Below are positions 1 to 9,691 of a DNA stretch of 36,099 nucleotides, piece after piece. Position numbers and translations under genes: made by a program. How positions within the stretch are numbered: the first letter of the stretch is position 1; each line of letters begins with the position of its first letter. Location: contig JAHBMJ010000049.1 in assembly GCA_018398765.1 (NCBI GenBank), positions 22,501 to 58,599 on the forward strand, read 5' to 3'. Source of the stretch: Chromera velia. Its lineage: Eukaryota > Sar > Chromeraceae. Under the pieces are notes generated by a model. The model saw only the letters and a program-made list of their open reading frames with translations, searched no databases and was not told the origin of the DNA.

Positions 1-40
1 AAATGACTCAGCAACTGCCTCACTGACTAATTAGTTGACT

Positions 41-120
41 GAGTGGGTGAGAGTGAGGGAGATTGAGGGAGAGTGAGGGAGAGTGAGCGAGCGAGCAAGT
101 GAGCGAGTGAGCGAGTCGCT
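41..120. repeat. GAGTGAGC/GAGTGAGG simple repeat
   Basis: The stretch is an imperfect tandem array of GAGTGAGG, GAGGGAGA and GAGCGAGC units, purine-rich on the plus strand. It would read in several frames, so ORFs here are not evidence of coding. Confidence 0.75.
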
Positions 121-390
121 GGTCCATGAGCCCATCAAGAGCAGGGCAGGCTGAAGGACTGTCAGAAACATTCGAAAACATCTCCAGCTGTACACACTTA
201 TCTAGGAAACCACACATATGGAGCCTCAGGGCCCATGCAAACCCATGCAGATACATGCGGTGCTGGACACACAAACGCGCACCAGGCTACATGGAGAGCT
301 GTGCTAATGGACGCTTACTCAGTGTCGTCTACCAGCATGGTTGACTGGAGATGTGCCCCTGTGAGGCTCTATCCATGCACTTTGACTGAC

Positions 391-789
391 CGAAACGCCG
401 ACGATGATCGCGTCCACCAACAAACGCTGATGCTCGGGTGCGCATTTGATCATAAAATAGTACAGACTGCAGATCACGCCGAGGAATGAGTGGGCCAAAA
501 GTACGCCAAAGGCTGCCAACTTTGTCCTCAACCGATCTTCATTGACAAAGAAGCTCCCGAACGGCGGGATGATTGAAATGGCCGAGACCACACTGAAAGT
601 CACCGGCATGCGCCTTCTTTCTTCTCGATACCTATCCTCGAGCGTTCTGTCGAGGAAGTGAGAAGTGTAGGGCGAAATTTCATCCTGATCCCCCCTCGTC
701 CTCGACCCGCATGGTGGAGGACCTGAGGGGACATGCGACCCAGGCAAAGGCGACCCGGACAGGGGAGATTCGTCGTCTTCCGACTTCAT
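391..789 (-). CDS. Partial gene: first coding exon of a putative multi-pass membrane protein
   Basis: I do not recognise a family. The reading frame from the ATG at 789 starts with a Ser/Pro-rich, acidic segment (about residues 1-50), then a charged stretch ending in Arg-Arg-Arg. Three hydrophobic segments follow: VTFSVVSAISIIPPFGSFFV, a second around LAAFGVLLAHSFLGVICSL, and a third beginning LLVDAIIVGVSV. These suggest at least two or three membrane passes with the N-terminus soluble. A good donor, GTCAGT, follows base 391 on the minus strand in phase 0, so the exon would be 133 codons and the rest of the gene would lie left of the window. The frame stays open upstream of the ATG to about 924, where CCTTTCAG could be an acceptor, so 789 may be internal rather than the true start. 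The hydrophobicity pattern is seen directly; coding status is inferred. Confidence 0.45.
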
Positions 790-939
790 AGTGCCGCTGT
801 GTTTCCACTCTCGTGGACTCTGTGGTTTTGCGCTACATTCCACTCGAGAAAGGCTTGTGTGTGGAGTCAAAAGACAGGCTTTGAGCAGGGAGGGCAAAGC
901 GCATGTTCCTGAAAGGAACGACACTTAACTGCCCACGCA

Positions 940-1406
940 GGTCAGTCTTATATAATTACTTCGATCCGCGCGCGCACGTGCACAGAGAAGAAGATCGAAG
1001 AAGAATTAATTAAAGAAGATCGAAAAAAAAGAAAATTACATAGATCGCGGCGGGCGCACGGTTTGCGCGCGCGCGTGCAGCTGGGGGCTGGTCTGGCGCC
1101 GCCCAGCAGCCCTGTAGCTACCAAGCCAGCCCAAGCACCTCGCTGGCACTTGATACAACTAATTGACGAGAATTGCAGCCTGCACAGCAGAGCGACATAG
1201 ACTCTAACTAGTATGTATCTGTCTAGCCTTATCTAGATCGACAGCCAGCAGTGGAACGCTAGGAAACCCTAATGAATCAGTCTAAATTACTAGCTAGATT
1301 ATTAGAATCTATCAATCAATCATACAACCTAAATCAATCAATCATTGAATCTAATTAAATCAATCAATCGCTAAACATTAAAAAATAACTAAAAAAAAAT
1401 ATATAT
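940..1406. other. AT-rich intergenic DNA
   Basis: The stretch holds a short CG-rich alternating segment (about 966-978 and 1063-1077), A-rich GAAGAA runs, and ATCAATCA-type short repeats around 1310-1372. I see no coding frame or RNA gene. It ends at the target site of the LTR element. Confidence 0.6.
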
Positions 1407-1411
1407 AATTT

Positions 1412-1732
1412 AGTGAAATTTGACATGATGCATGCGCGGCGTCAGTATGTGTGCGTGCCCGGCCGTGTCAGGCATGCAAAGGTATCGTGCGCCATGTGAG
1501 AGTAATTCGCGTATTTCGCGTGCATGAATAATTCTGTTCAAACTTCCATGTATACAGAAATCCATGCAGAGTGAATTCAATTAATACAAAGACCAAAAGT
1601 TGAGCCAAACAGAGGCATGAATGTAAAAAGTGAACTGATCTATGAAGTCTCACTCCATCTGACGGAGCCAATAACCTTCTGATAATAAAATGGCCAGGGC
1701 GTGCCAAGGGACACAGTCCCTATATTTCCACT
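1412..1732 (+). repeat. 5' long terminal repeat
   Basis: This 321-bp LTR starts AGTGAAATTTG and ends ATTTCCACT, giving short inverted ends AGTG/CACT. It differs from the right LTR at six positions by eye (1455, 1460, 1465, 1488, 1494, 1669), all transitions. An AATAAA polyadenylation-like signal lies at 1684-1689. I could not identify a TATA box with confidence. Confidence 0.92.
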
Positions 1733-1750
1733 GGTGACGCCAGCGAGAGT
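1731..1750 (+). other. Primer-binding site candidate
   Basis: Directly at the inner edge of the left LTR the sequence reads CTGGTGACGCCAGCGAGAGT. TGG followed by GTGACGCC is what is expected for pairing with a tRNA 3' end (…GGCGTCACCA). The position is exactly where a reverse-transcription primer would anneal. The tRNA identity is not known. Confidence 0.6.
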
Positions 1751-1989
1751 CAGATGAACAACAGTTGATTAAGTAGAGACTGAAATATCAAAGTCAAAGA
1801 AAGAAGCAGAGAAACCTCTGGGGGAGTATCCCTTTATTAATCGAAACGTAGAAAAGTGGAGAAAGAGCACAGTATACATCCGAGTCTCCAATGTCAGACT
1901 GTTTAGCAAAACAGAGGAGGAAGTTGCACAATGAGATTTCAATCAGTTGTTGCTCGTATATCAGGACCATCCGAAGGCAGGTCCAGCAG

Positions 1990-3089
1990 CTGATACTGTC
2001 TACAGGAGAAAAGAGGATGGTGACAATACGTTGAAGTCAGGCACGGGTCCAAACTAGGCAATCTCCTGGAAAAAGTACGTTGATGCCCTTATTTCTGAGA
2101 TCTACACCGCTCTCCAGTTTGTGGACGAACAGAAAAGACATGAAGTCAATCAGGAATGGGTGAGAGCAGCTGATGTAGGTTTTGGGGTCTACTCGTTTTA
2201 AGAAGTCGTGGTCAAGTACGAGAACCTCAACAAACGGACCAAAAACGCCGGTGCGGAGGATGATACCACCGATCACACTAGAGCCCTCGCTGTTCATAAG
2301 TCCATCCCCAACCACTACCAGGTCCTTTGATCCGCACAGATAACCCAAGATCAGTACAACAACCCAGACAAACTAATGGATAAGTGCAGAGCCATGGCAG
2401 GCAAGACAAACTGCAACAGCTTTGCAACACTCAGTCACCTCGAACCAAACTCAGCAGCAGCAGCAGCCATCCATGTGACCGGGGAGTTCAAAAGTGCAAA
2501 CTACATTAGTGGAACTGGCAACCCTCCCCTGAATCACGGAGGCAGGGGGGGGAGAGATGGAAACGTAGGAAAAGGAAAAGGAAAAGGTGGAGGATTCCAT
2601 GGAGGATATCAAACTACCTCCGGGTCCTTCAACATCAATTCCAACTTCAATCCCCAGTCTAAGGGCAATAAGCAGCAGCAACAAAACGAGTGCCCCGGTT
2701 GTGCTTGACAAGGGGGGCATGATGAAAGATACGACTGCAGGGGACTGAAGTATTGATGTACGCATTGCAAATCAGTTGGGCACTTTGAGAGGGCGTGTCC
2801 CGATATCCACAGGAAACACGCAGAGAGAGGCAGAGCGAGGGAGAGAGGGGGTTGACCCCCAGCACGAGGGGATACGCAAGTGGGGGGACAAAGGCCTGCT
2901 CCGCACGTGGCATCGTATATGTACAACTACTCCGCAGGTCCCCCTGTGCCTCCCGGCTACTCAGCCATGATGACCGCACCTTCATTTCCCTTCATAAAAG
3001 CATTAGGGGATATGGAGAACCCGACTTTCCGAGTCGGTGAGGTTTTGGGAAAGGCAGAGGAAGGAACCGGCTCTGGAGATAGCTGGTAA
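1990..3089 (+). pseudogene. gag: Degenerate gag with CCHC zinc knuckle
   Basis: One frame (codons starting at positions divisible by 3) reads through most of the internal region but is broken by stops, including TAG near 2055, TAA near 2199, TGA near 2328, and TGA at 2706-2708, 2754-2756 and about 2850. It ends at TAA 3087-3089. The N-terminal half contains helical text typical of retrotransposon gag (for example SWKKYVDALISEIYTALQFV and, later, ALAVHKSIPNHYQVL). A Gly/Asn/Lys-rich linker follows at about 2520-2690. Next comes the CTHCKSVGHFERAC zinc knuckle (CX2CX4HX4C, about 2757-2798), preceded by a second Cys/His cluster. The C-terminal tail is Pro/Tyr-rich. Gag would form the retrotransposon particle and bind RNA through the knuckle. 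The stops show that this copy no longer makes full-length Gag. Confidence 0.82.
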
Positions 3090-3214
3090 AGATAGCAATG
3101 GAGGGACTGAGTGGGAGTGCAGCGAGACACACCTACTCTTCTTCACTTCTTTTCAATCAGGCATACATGTGTGGGGGTGTAGGGAGTCACATTCACACAT
3201 CCAACAAAGTCAAT

Positions 3215-3471
3215 CAGTGCAGGGCGTCACTGAGAAGGAAGTTAACCATACAGTGCAGGGCGTCACTGTGAAACGGAAGTATACATACACATCCAGACAA
3301 TCAATCAGTGCAGAGCGTCACTGATAATTAGACAGGCAGTGTGGAGCGTCACTGACTGATACACAAACAGTGCGGAGCGACACTGATGCCAGTAGAAACA
3401 CAAACACAGAAGGAAATACAAACAGTGCGGAGCATCATTGTTTTTGACAGTACTGCGGAGCGTCGGTACTG
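3215..3471 (+). repeat. Array of seven related hairpins, CAGTG-N8-CACTG
   Basis: Seven dispersed units of about 18 bases lie between the gag stop and the polypurine tract: 3215-3232, 3251-3268, 3306-3323, 3337-3354, 3368-3385, 3423-3440 and 3448-3471. Each has inverted arms CAGTG/CACTG (slightly varied in the sixth) around a conserved loop, close to CRGRGCGT. The seventh has different arms, CAGTAC/GTACTG, that still pair, around the same GCGGAGCGTC core. Spacing is irregular, so this is not a simple tandem repeat. Function is unknown. Confidence 0.85.
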
Positions 3472-3510
3472 GTCAAACCAAATTCATGAAAGCAAACCTG
3501 CATACATCAA

Positions 3511-3571
3511 ATTTCGGAACTCATTTCTCCGATCTTGTGATTGAACAATCATCTCCGAAATGAGGGGGGTG
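3511..3571 (+). other. Polypurine tract with overlapping inverted repeat
   Basis: GAAATGAGGGGGGTG (3557-3571) abuts the right LTR and is the expected polypurine primer for plus-strand synthesis. It is also the right arm of an inverted repeat: CTCATTTC (3520-3527) pairs with GAAATGAG (3557-3564), and TGATTG/CAATCA (3538-3551) forms an inner stem. ATTTCGGA (3511-3518) can alternatively pair with TCCGAAAT (3554-3561). Confidence 0.75.
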
Positions 3572-3892
3572 AGTGAAATTTGACATGATGCATGCGCGGC
3601 GTCAGTATGTGTGCATGCCTGGCCATGTCAGGCATGCAAAGGTATCGCGCGCCGTGTGAGAGTAATTCGCGTATTTCGCGTGCATGAATAATTCTGTTCA
3701 AACTTCCATGTATACAGAAATCCATGCAGAGTGAATTCAATTAATACAAAGACCAAAAGTTGAGCCAAACAGAGGCATGAATGTAAAAAGTGAACTGATC
3801 TATGAAGTCTCACTCCATCTGACGGAGCTAATAACCTTCTGATAATAAAATGGCCAGGGCGTGCCAAGGGACACAGTCCCTATATTTCCACT
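3572..3892 (+). repeat. 3' long terminal repeat
   Basis: This is the right-hand copy of the 321-bp LTR, about 98% identical to the left copy by eye, followed at once by the AATTT target duplication. It has the same AATAAA at 3844-3849. The weak minus-strand ORF seen in both LTRs is a by-product of the repeat, not a gene. Confidence 0.92.
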
Positions 3893-3897
3893 AATTT

Positions 3898-6800
3898 GTA
3901 TTTCATATGTTTTTAAATAAGCAGTTGGTAAAAAAAATGTTTTATAACTAAATGGAAATTTGATTTCTGTCAAGCAGGGATTCCATATGAACTTCATTCA
4001 ACTCAATGATGAAAAGGGGGAGGACTAAAAAGACACAAAAAGACCTAACAGATTTTAACTTCGGATTCTAGTTCGGATTAAACTTCCAACTGAATTCCGG
4101 AAAGTCCTCCCGCATCACATCGACCCCCGTCTCCCCCGACGCACGGCAGCGCATGCCTTCACAGCAGTGATTGATGCATGAAACAGAAAGGGACGCTCGT
4201 GCAGACGGATTATGAATGTAGAGACAAACGCAGACACACAAGCAAAGACCAACGGGTGTCCCAAGTGCGTGTAACAGTAACAAAAAAACTGACTCATAGA
4301 GTCACACGGATGCACGCAACAGATTTGCACGAACGCGTATCAGATCGACAACCAAGACACAGAAAACAGCAGCTACTCTTTTCAGGGGCCGATAACATGG
4401 GCCCAGCTGAGAAGGGGGCGGGGGGGGGGGAAAACCAAAGACAGAAAGAGAGGTTGACCTGGAAACCGACGGGAGGAAGAAAAATTAATGCAGAAGATAA
4501 GAAAAGCAAAATTGACACCCAGACCTCAACTGAGAACGATACACAAATCGAGAGAAGGAACGAACAAATGGACAGCCAGGAGGGAAAGAAACAAAAAGAT
4601 CATCAAAATGGATTGTGTGAAGAACGAACGAGTGCATACCAATGCACATTCACTCATTCACTCACTCAAATAGTCGAGAAGGATCCCTTCACTCCCCCCT
4701 AAGTGCAACCGCTTGGAGGTGGCAATGGCGGCAGGAAGGAAGCATTTCAGCATCTGTCTCGGAATACACCGTACTAGCGTATTTTGTTATGAAAGGTGAG
4801 TGCCTCGGTTCATGAAAGGTGAGTGCCTCGGTAGCTTGCCGAGGTTTTCGACTGCCTCTTCAGTACAAACCAAATTCGCGTGTGTTTCCACTGCCACCAC
4901 CACTTCTTTTCTCTCTTTATCCGTTCGCTCCTGTCACCCCCCGTGTAATTGAAAAGTTCGAAGGCTGCAGCTGATAATTCTCACGACAGAAAGAAGATTC
5001 GCCCTCGTTGCTTTCTGTCAATTCTGTTTAGACTGTAAGGGGGACTTACAGAAAAAGACACAGCAAAAGGAAGACGGATAGAGATGCAAACAAGTTCTTT
5101 TGCGTTTGCAAGAACAACAAACCAGGAAACAGACCTTTCCCCTTGTTCTGTATTCCAGTCTTTCTCGTCTACTTGTGGTCTGTCAGTCTGCCTGCTGTTC
5201 TCCTCTGTCCGTCTTATTTCCTGTCCTTTCCTTTCCCCTCTCCTTGTTTCCCTCATTTGGATATTTCTTGTCTTCTTTACTGATGCCGGCGACACAGCAC
5301 CCCTTTGAAGAGACAGGAAAAGACGCACGTACGACGCGCAACCAGAGCACGACAAAGCATCGCTGTACAGCCCTTCAAGCTGCGGATCCCCCCAGAGATC
5401 GAGGCTGCACGGCTCCCTCAGGCTGCATGCTGGATGACGAGCGCTTTCACAAAGATTGAGAGGTGAACAAACGAAAAAACGAACAAAAGCGAGCCAAGGT
5501 GCACTCATCCCCAAGATCGAGTCTCTGTACAGAAAGAAAGAAAGAATGACCCAATAAGAACATAATATTGTGTCGAAAAGAGAAGTTGACGGAGGAAGGA
5601 GAGGCAAGAAAGTGAAGGGGACGAAAAGGAAAGGAAAGGGAGAAGAAAGAGGATTGATTGATTGATTCTCTGGCGGGTGGAAAGAAGGAAGGATACAAGC
5701 TGGGAGACGGCGAGCACGAGGCCCAATCTGGACTGGAAAGGCGGCAGGCTGGAAAGGGTTGAGTTGAAACAAGCAAACGAGAAATGAGAAATGCAGGCTT
5801 CTTCACATTCCTTCCAAGCGCACCACTGACGCTCATATTGCAAGTTTGCAAGTGGAGTCAGGCCAAGAAGAACTCCACACCGAAGATCAGAAAATTCGTC
5901 ATTTTGTGTGGTATGTCTGACTTGCTCTGGTCTGCATTCACGAAGGCTGGATGATTGAATGCGTTGCCATGCAGTTTCTTCTCTTCCTTGTTTTCACTCA
6001 CATGACTACTTGCCGCTTGGCTGTCTATCGAATTAAATCAATCCAGCATACAGAGCTCTCAGCCGCCTGTCCCTTTGCTTACACCGCCAGAACTAAAAAC
6101 CAGAAAGCGAGGTAGGGAGAAACACGGGAAGAGAAAGAGTCCCTGCGGGCATGCATGCAAGACAAGAATCATGAAGGGACAAAAAGGAGAAGGGAGAAAG
6201 AGACGGGGTTCTCAAGAAGGAAAGCAGAGGGGAGCTTTGGTCTCTCTCAGAAAACACCGGAGGCGGAGAACGCACATGAGAGAGAGAGGAAGACAGGGGG
6301 AAAGAAGAATTGGGGGAGGGGGAAAAGAAGGGAGGGAAGGTTGACTTCATTCTTTCTGTCTTCCCTCTGAATTCGGTCTTGCATAGCGGTTTGAACATGA
6401 AATTTGCTTCCATCCACTCCATCCCATTCCACATGGATGCATTGAAGGAAGGAAGGAAGGAAGGAAGGGCCCCCTGGTGGAGGTGTAGTCACAGACACGT
6501 GTAGAAAGAGGTTGCATGATCCAGAAGGAACAGGGGAGGAGTGCCGTCCCACCAGGAAATCAGATAACGCAAATGTAGGCAACGAAGCAAAGCAAAGGGC
6601 AACAGAAGGAAAGAAGTAGAGAACAGATACGATCAACGATACGCAAAAAGAAAGAAGCAGAGAAGACTGGTTGGTGAATCGATCAACGAAAGAAAGAAAG
6701 CAAGACAGACGAGAAAGATCGACATGAAGGATCTGATGGGGTCTGAAATTTACCCGAACACCATCAAGACCTTGATCGAAAGAGAGAAAGAAAAGAAATA

Positions 6801-8143
6801 AGCAAAAAGTCCATTTATTTGACGAAATTCTCGTCAACCCTTAACAAAAATCCAAACGGAGCTCCGTTTCTATCAAACGTAGACAAGCCGCTTTTGTTTT
6901 CTGTCCACGGTCCACACGCACACACAAAGAAAGAAACTTGGAAAGAGACACCCACAAGGCAGAAAGAGACCCCCGTCCGCATGAAGGAAGACAGGCAGGC
7001 AGGGAAAGTGAGAGCGAAGCCAGAGCAAGTGAGGGAGAGACTTCTCTTCCTCCTGTTCAAAGCGCTTCCTTCTCTCTCTCTCTCTCCCCATCCATGCATG
7101 TGCAAAGTAGATGCGCTGCCTCTCTCTTTTTCTGTCTCCCTCTCTCCTCGCACCGTTTGATCTTCATGTTTCCGTCTGTTAACAGGAAGGCAGGGCCTTT
7201 CCGCCTCGTTCTTCTTTCGTTCCTTGGCGGGAGAACCTAACCTTTTTCCTTTCTCCCCTTTCATCACCACCAGCACCTTCTTGGGCGGCGCGAGGAAGAG
7301 GACAGGGGGCAGTGCATGCCAAAGAGACAAAGAGAAATGTCGACACGACAGAAATTTACCCAAATGCAGGCAGGAAGGCAGGAAACAAAGCAGGCATGGG
7401 CGAAGTGGACAGATGGAGTCAATGAATGGAGAAGAAGAGTATGCAGAGAGACGACGAAACCATCCATCCCTGCTGATCAGTCGCTTTCTTTGAAAAGTGC
7501 ACTGAAGATCCACGAACCAATCTGGACGAATTCTGTCTGCAAAGTCTTCTTTCTTCGTTGCCGTTTTCTGAAAAACAAAAAACCGATTTCCCACTCCCTT
7601 CTCTTTTTCTTCCCGTCTCTCGTGTCCGACATCTCTTTGCCGGACGACTGCTTGAGCCGTTTTCTTCCTGCACACACCCGACAGAACACAAAAAGGCATC
7701 GATTCACCCTTTGTGCATCCAGTGCTTGCGGCAGAGACGGATAAAGGGATCGAGGAGGCTTAAGCCAAAGAAGAGGCTGCAAGGATGTACTGTTCAGGTC
7801 TACCAACACTCAACATTTGAGAAGACATACACAAGGCCACAAAGAGACGGAGACAGACAGAAAAAGCACGCCGGGAGAGCGTTTGTTGGGGCAGTCGGGT
7901 CCCTCAAAAAAACTCGAAAGTCCCTCAAAACAAACCGAGAAAAAAAAGAAGGAGATATAGACAGGGGCACAGAGAGAGAAAGAGAAATAGACAGACACTG
8001 CGGTCTTCCCTTCTCTCTTTTGAGAAAGGCAGACGAACAACTTGATATGCAAACCGGTGTCTTTAGAGAGACTTGTAGACCAACAGGTAAAGAAAAGCCT
8101 CACTCTGACCTGAAAGCCAGCAGACACGCCCTTTGTTTTTCCT
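3898..8143. other. Long gene-poor, low-complexity region
   Basis: About 4.2 kb separates the LTR element from the PP2C stop codon. It holds many overlapping ORFs on both strands, but their translations are Ser/Phe/Leu-rich or Arg/Lys/Glu-rich text generated by purine runs (GAAAG, GGAAG, GAGAGA) on one strand and their complement on the other. I found no domain, no phase-consistent exon series and no RNA gene. It includes a 23-bp tandem duplication (4789-4832), GGAAG units at about 6446-6470, a CT run at about 7072-7088 and GATTGATT units at about 5653-5667. The part nearest 8143 may be the PP2C 3' untranslated region. Confidence 0.5.
4789..4832 (+). repeat. 23-bp tandem duplication
   Basis: The unit ATGAAAGGTGAGTGCCTCGG plus TTC occurs at 4789-4811 and again from 4812 to about 4832, essentially without change. 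The unit contains a splice-donor-like GGTGAGT. Confidence 0.85.
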
Positions 8144-9691
8144 TCAAGCACCTTCGATGCCTTCTCTTCTGCTCTGTGCGCCAACCCACAGAGGCACATC
8201 ATCCGAGGATGCCTCCCTGTCACCAGCGAAGCACCTCCCGTTCCACCCTAACCCCTTCGGTACTACCAGATTTCGAACCTTCTCAGCCCCCCGTGCGCTT
8301 CGGAGACGGTCAACACACACGCAGCAGGCGCACATGAGACGGAGCTTCCCGCTCTCGTCTGTCTGCCACGCTGCCTTTGCAACCGCACGGCACTCACAAT
8401 GGGCTTTCAATTTGCCTCTGGGACTTCTAGACGCAGAGATTTCTGAGGGGAGGGCCACCAACCCATCCCATTCCTCCATCTCCCTTGCTGCCCATCCGCA
8501 CCGATCACTTTGTGATCTTACGAACGATCTCAAATAGATGAGCGTGGCGTCAAGGCTCCTCTGCTCACAGACAAATCTCTGCCCATCTGGGGCTGTCAGG
8601 ACGATCCGTCCCCCCTCCTCCTCCCTTTCCAAATTCCTGTTCTGCCCCTCCTCCTCTTCCATTGTCACTCCCAGATCGGAAAGCTTTCTTCGAAGGCGAC
8701 AGAGGAAACGAGCAGACATTGCTGGAAAGAATGTGGGGGGAGCGAAGCCTTCTCGGACCGTTTCTCTGCTGACTGTATCATCTCGAACACTGATCAGTGA
8801 CACAGTCAGGTTGTCAGCTGACCCACGCGTAAAGCACTCCTGTATCAACTTGACAGCCACACTGCCTAGGGTGTCTCTTTTCCCGTTTGTCTGCTGCCAT
8901 TCATAGAATGCCATGGCTGCGAGCTCGTCTGGGTTTGCGTAGTCTGTCAAACCGTCGGAGGCCAAAATCAGGAGGTCCCCCGGGAATCCCTCCCACTCAC
9001 TCACATCGGGCTCCGCAGTGAGCTGCTGCTGCAGTTGGGGCAGATGAGCAGACGCTTTGTAGAAAAAGTCTCCGAAACACCTAGTCATGTTGATATGACC
9101 CCTGACTCTTCCATGTTCCACCCACCCCCCCGCCTTGTGAATTCGTGTGAGCTCTTCCGGGGTGTTCGCTCTGTGGGGGGTAGTGGCTGCTACTACACAC
9201 CCGTCCCTCACAAGAAACGCACGCGAGTCACCGACATTGGCAACCAAAATGGGAAATCTAGAATCTCCATCTGCGGGTTGTCGCAAAACGGCAAAAACGC
9301 CTGTGCTTCCCACAACGTCCATTGGTTGGCCCTTTTCCCACCCGTCTCGGATAAGCCTGCGGTCCATTTCGAGACACGCCGACTTCAAAGAACGTTCCGT
9401 CAAGTATCCGTCGTTGGTGTGGAGCTCTTCAGCAAGCACATCTGGCAAGTCTCTGGACAGAGAAAATGAGGCTGCACCACCTCCGTGACCGTCAAAAACA
9501 CCCGACACAAATGCTTCGCGGTCATTTCCCAACTCTTTGCATGCTCCCCTCTTCAGGGACGCAAGGGACACAAGCGAATCTTCTTGGCGCTCCCGCCATC
9601 CCTGCATTGACGCACTGGCAGCGTCAAATGCCGAAACCCTGTGCTCATACACCTCCACCAGTGTGAGGGGAAGAGGGAGGTGTGAGCACAT
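8144..9691 (-). CDS. PP2C-type (PPM family) serine/threonine protein phosphatase
   Basis: The enzyme would remove phosphate from Ser/Thr residues using two metal ions. From the ATG at 9691 the protein is 515 residues in one exon. The catalytic core (about 20-305) carries the standard PPM motifs in order: RQED (35-38), DGHGG (67-71), GSTG (128-131), ANVGDSRA (151-158), TRCFGDFFYK (203-212), ASDGLTD (244-250) and GSADNLTV (290-297). The metal-binding aspartates are all present. The usual TxDH segment is altered to TTPHR. Residues after about 310 form a ~200-residue extension, partly acidic (Glu-rich around 350-370), with no domain I recognise. The frame stays open a few codons upstream with a GTG; I chose the ATG. 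A short upstream exon cannot be excluded. It is transcribed away from the RAP-domain gene. Confidence 0.93.
   Translation of the reverse strand: MCSHLPLPLTLVEVYEHRVSAFDAASASMQGWRERQEDSLVSLASLKRGACKELGNDREAFVSGVFDGHGGGAASFSLSRDLPDVLAEELHTNDGYLTERSLKSACLEMDRRLIRDGWEKGQPMDVVGSTGVFAVLRQPADGDSRFPILVANVGDSRAFLVRDGCVVAATTPHRANTPEELTRIHKAGGWVEHGRVRGHINMTRCFGDFFYKASAHLPQLQQQLTAEPDVSEWEGFPGDLLILASDGLTDYANPDELAAMAFYEWQQTNGKRDTLGSVAVKLIQECFTRGSADNLTVSLISVRDDTVSRETVREGFAPPTFFPAMSARFLCRLRRKLSDLGVTMEEEEGQNRNLEREEEGGRIVLTAPDGQRFVCEQRSLDATLIYLRSFVRSQSDRCGWAAREMEEWDGLVALPSEISASRSPRGKLKAHCECRAVAKAAWQTDESGKLRLMCACCVCVDRLRSARGAEKVRNLVVPKGLGWNGRCFAGDREASSDDVPLWVGAQSRREGIEGA

Larger units (their letters stand above)
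1407..3897 (+). mobile_element. Complete, non-autonomous gag-only LTR retrotransposon (copia-like)
   Basis: Two 321-bp direct repeats (1412-1732 and 3572-3892) each begin AGTG and end CACT. They are flanked by a perfect 5-bp target duplication, AATTT (1407-1411 and 3893-3897). A primer-binding-site candidate follows the left LTR and a polypurine tract precedes the right LTR, which sets the element's orientation as plus. The internal region is only about 1.84 kb. It carries a gag frame with a CCHC zinc knuckle but no recognisable protease, integrase or reverse transcriptase, so it would have depended on an autonomous relative. The gag type (hydrophobic helices followed by a zinc knuckle) suggests the Ty1/copia side, which is inference. 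The gag frame has several stop codons, so this copy is dead as a protein source. The complete ends and target duplication show that it inserted by normal integration. Confidence 0.92.

Noticed and set aside
1468-1707. Minus-strand ORF found twice, at 1468-1707 and 3628-3867, as a duplicated gene
   Set aside because: Both copies lie inside the LTRs; duplication is explained by the retrotransposon and the frame has no domain.
3215-3471. CRISPR-like array
   Set aside because: Repeats are only about 18 bases, vary in arms and spacing, and lie inside an LTR retrotransposon of a eukaryote.
4178-4702. 174-codon plus-strand ORF
   Set aside because: Composition is Lys/Arg/Gln/Thr-rich low complexity from purine-rich DNA; no domain, no splice context.
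6815-7699. 294-codon minus-strand ORF and similar long ORFs at 4981-5772 and 6247-6837
   Set aside because: They overlap other long ORFs on both strands in purine/pyrimidine-skewed DNA and read as Ser/Phe/Leu or Glu/Arg repeats; no recognisable motif.
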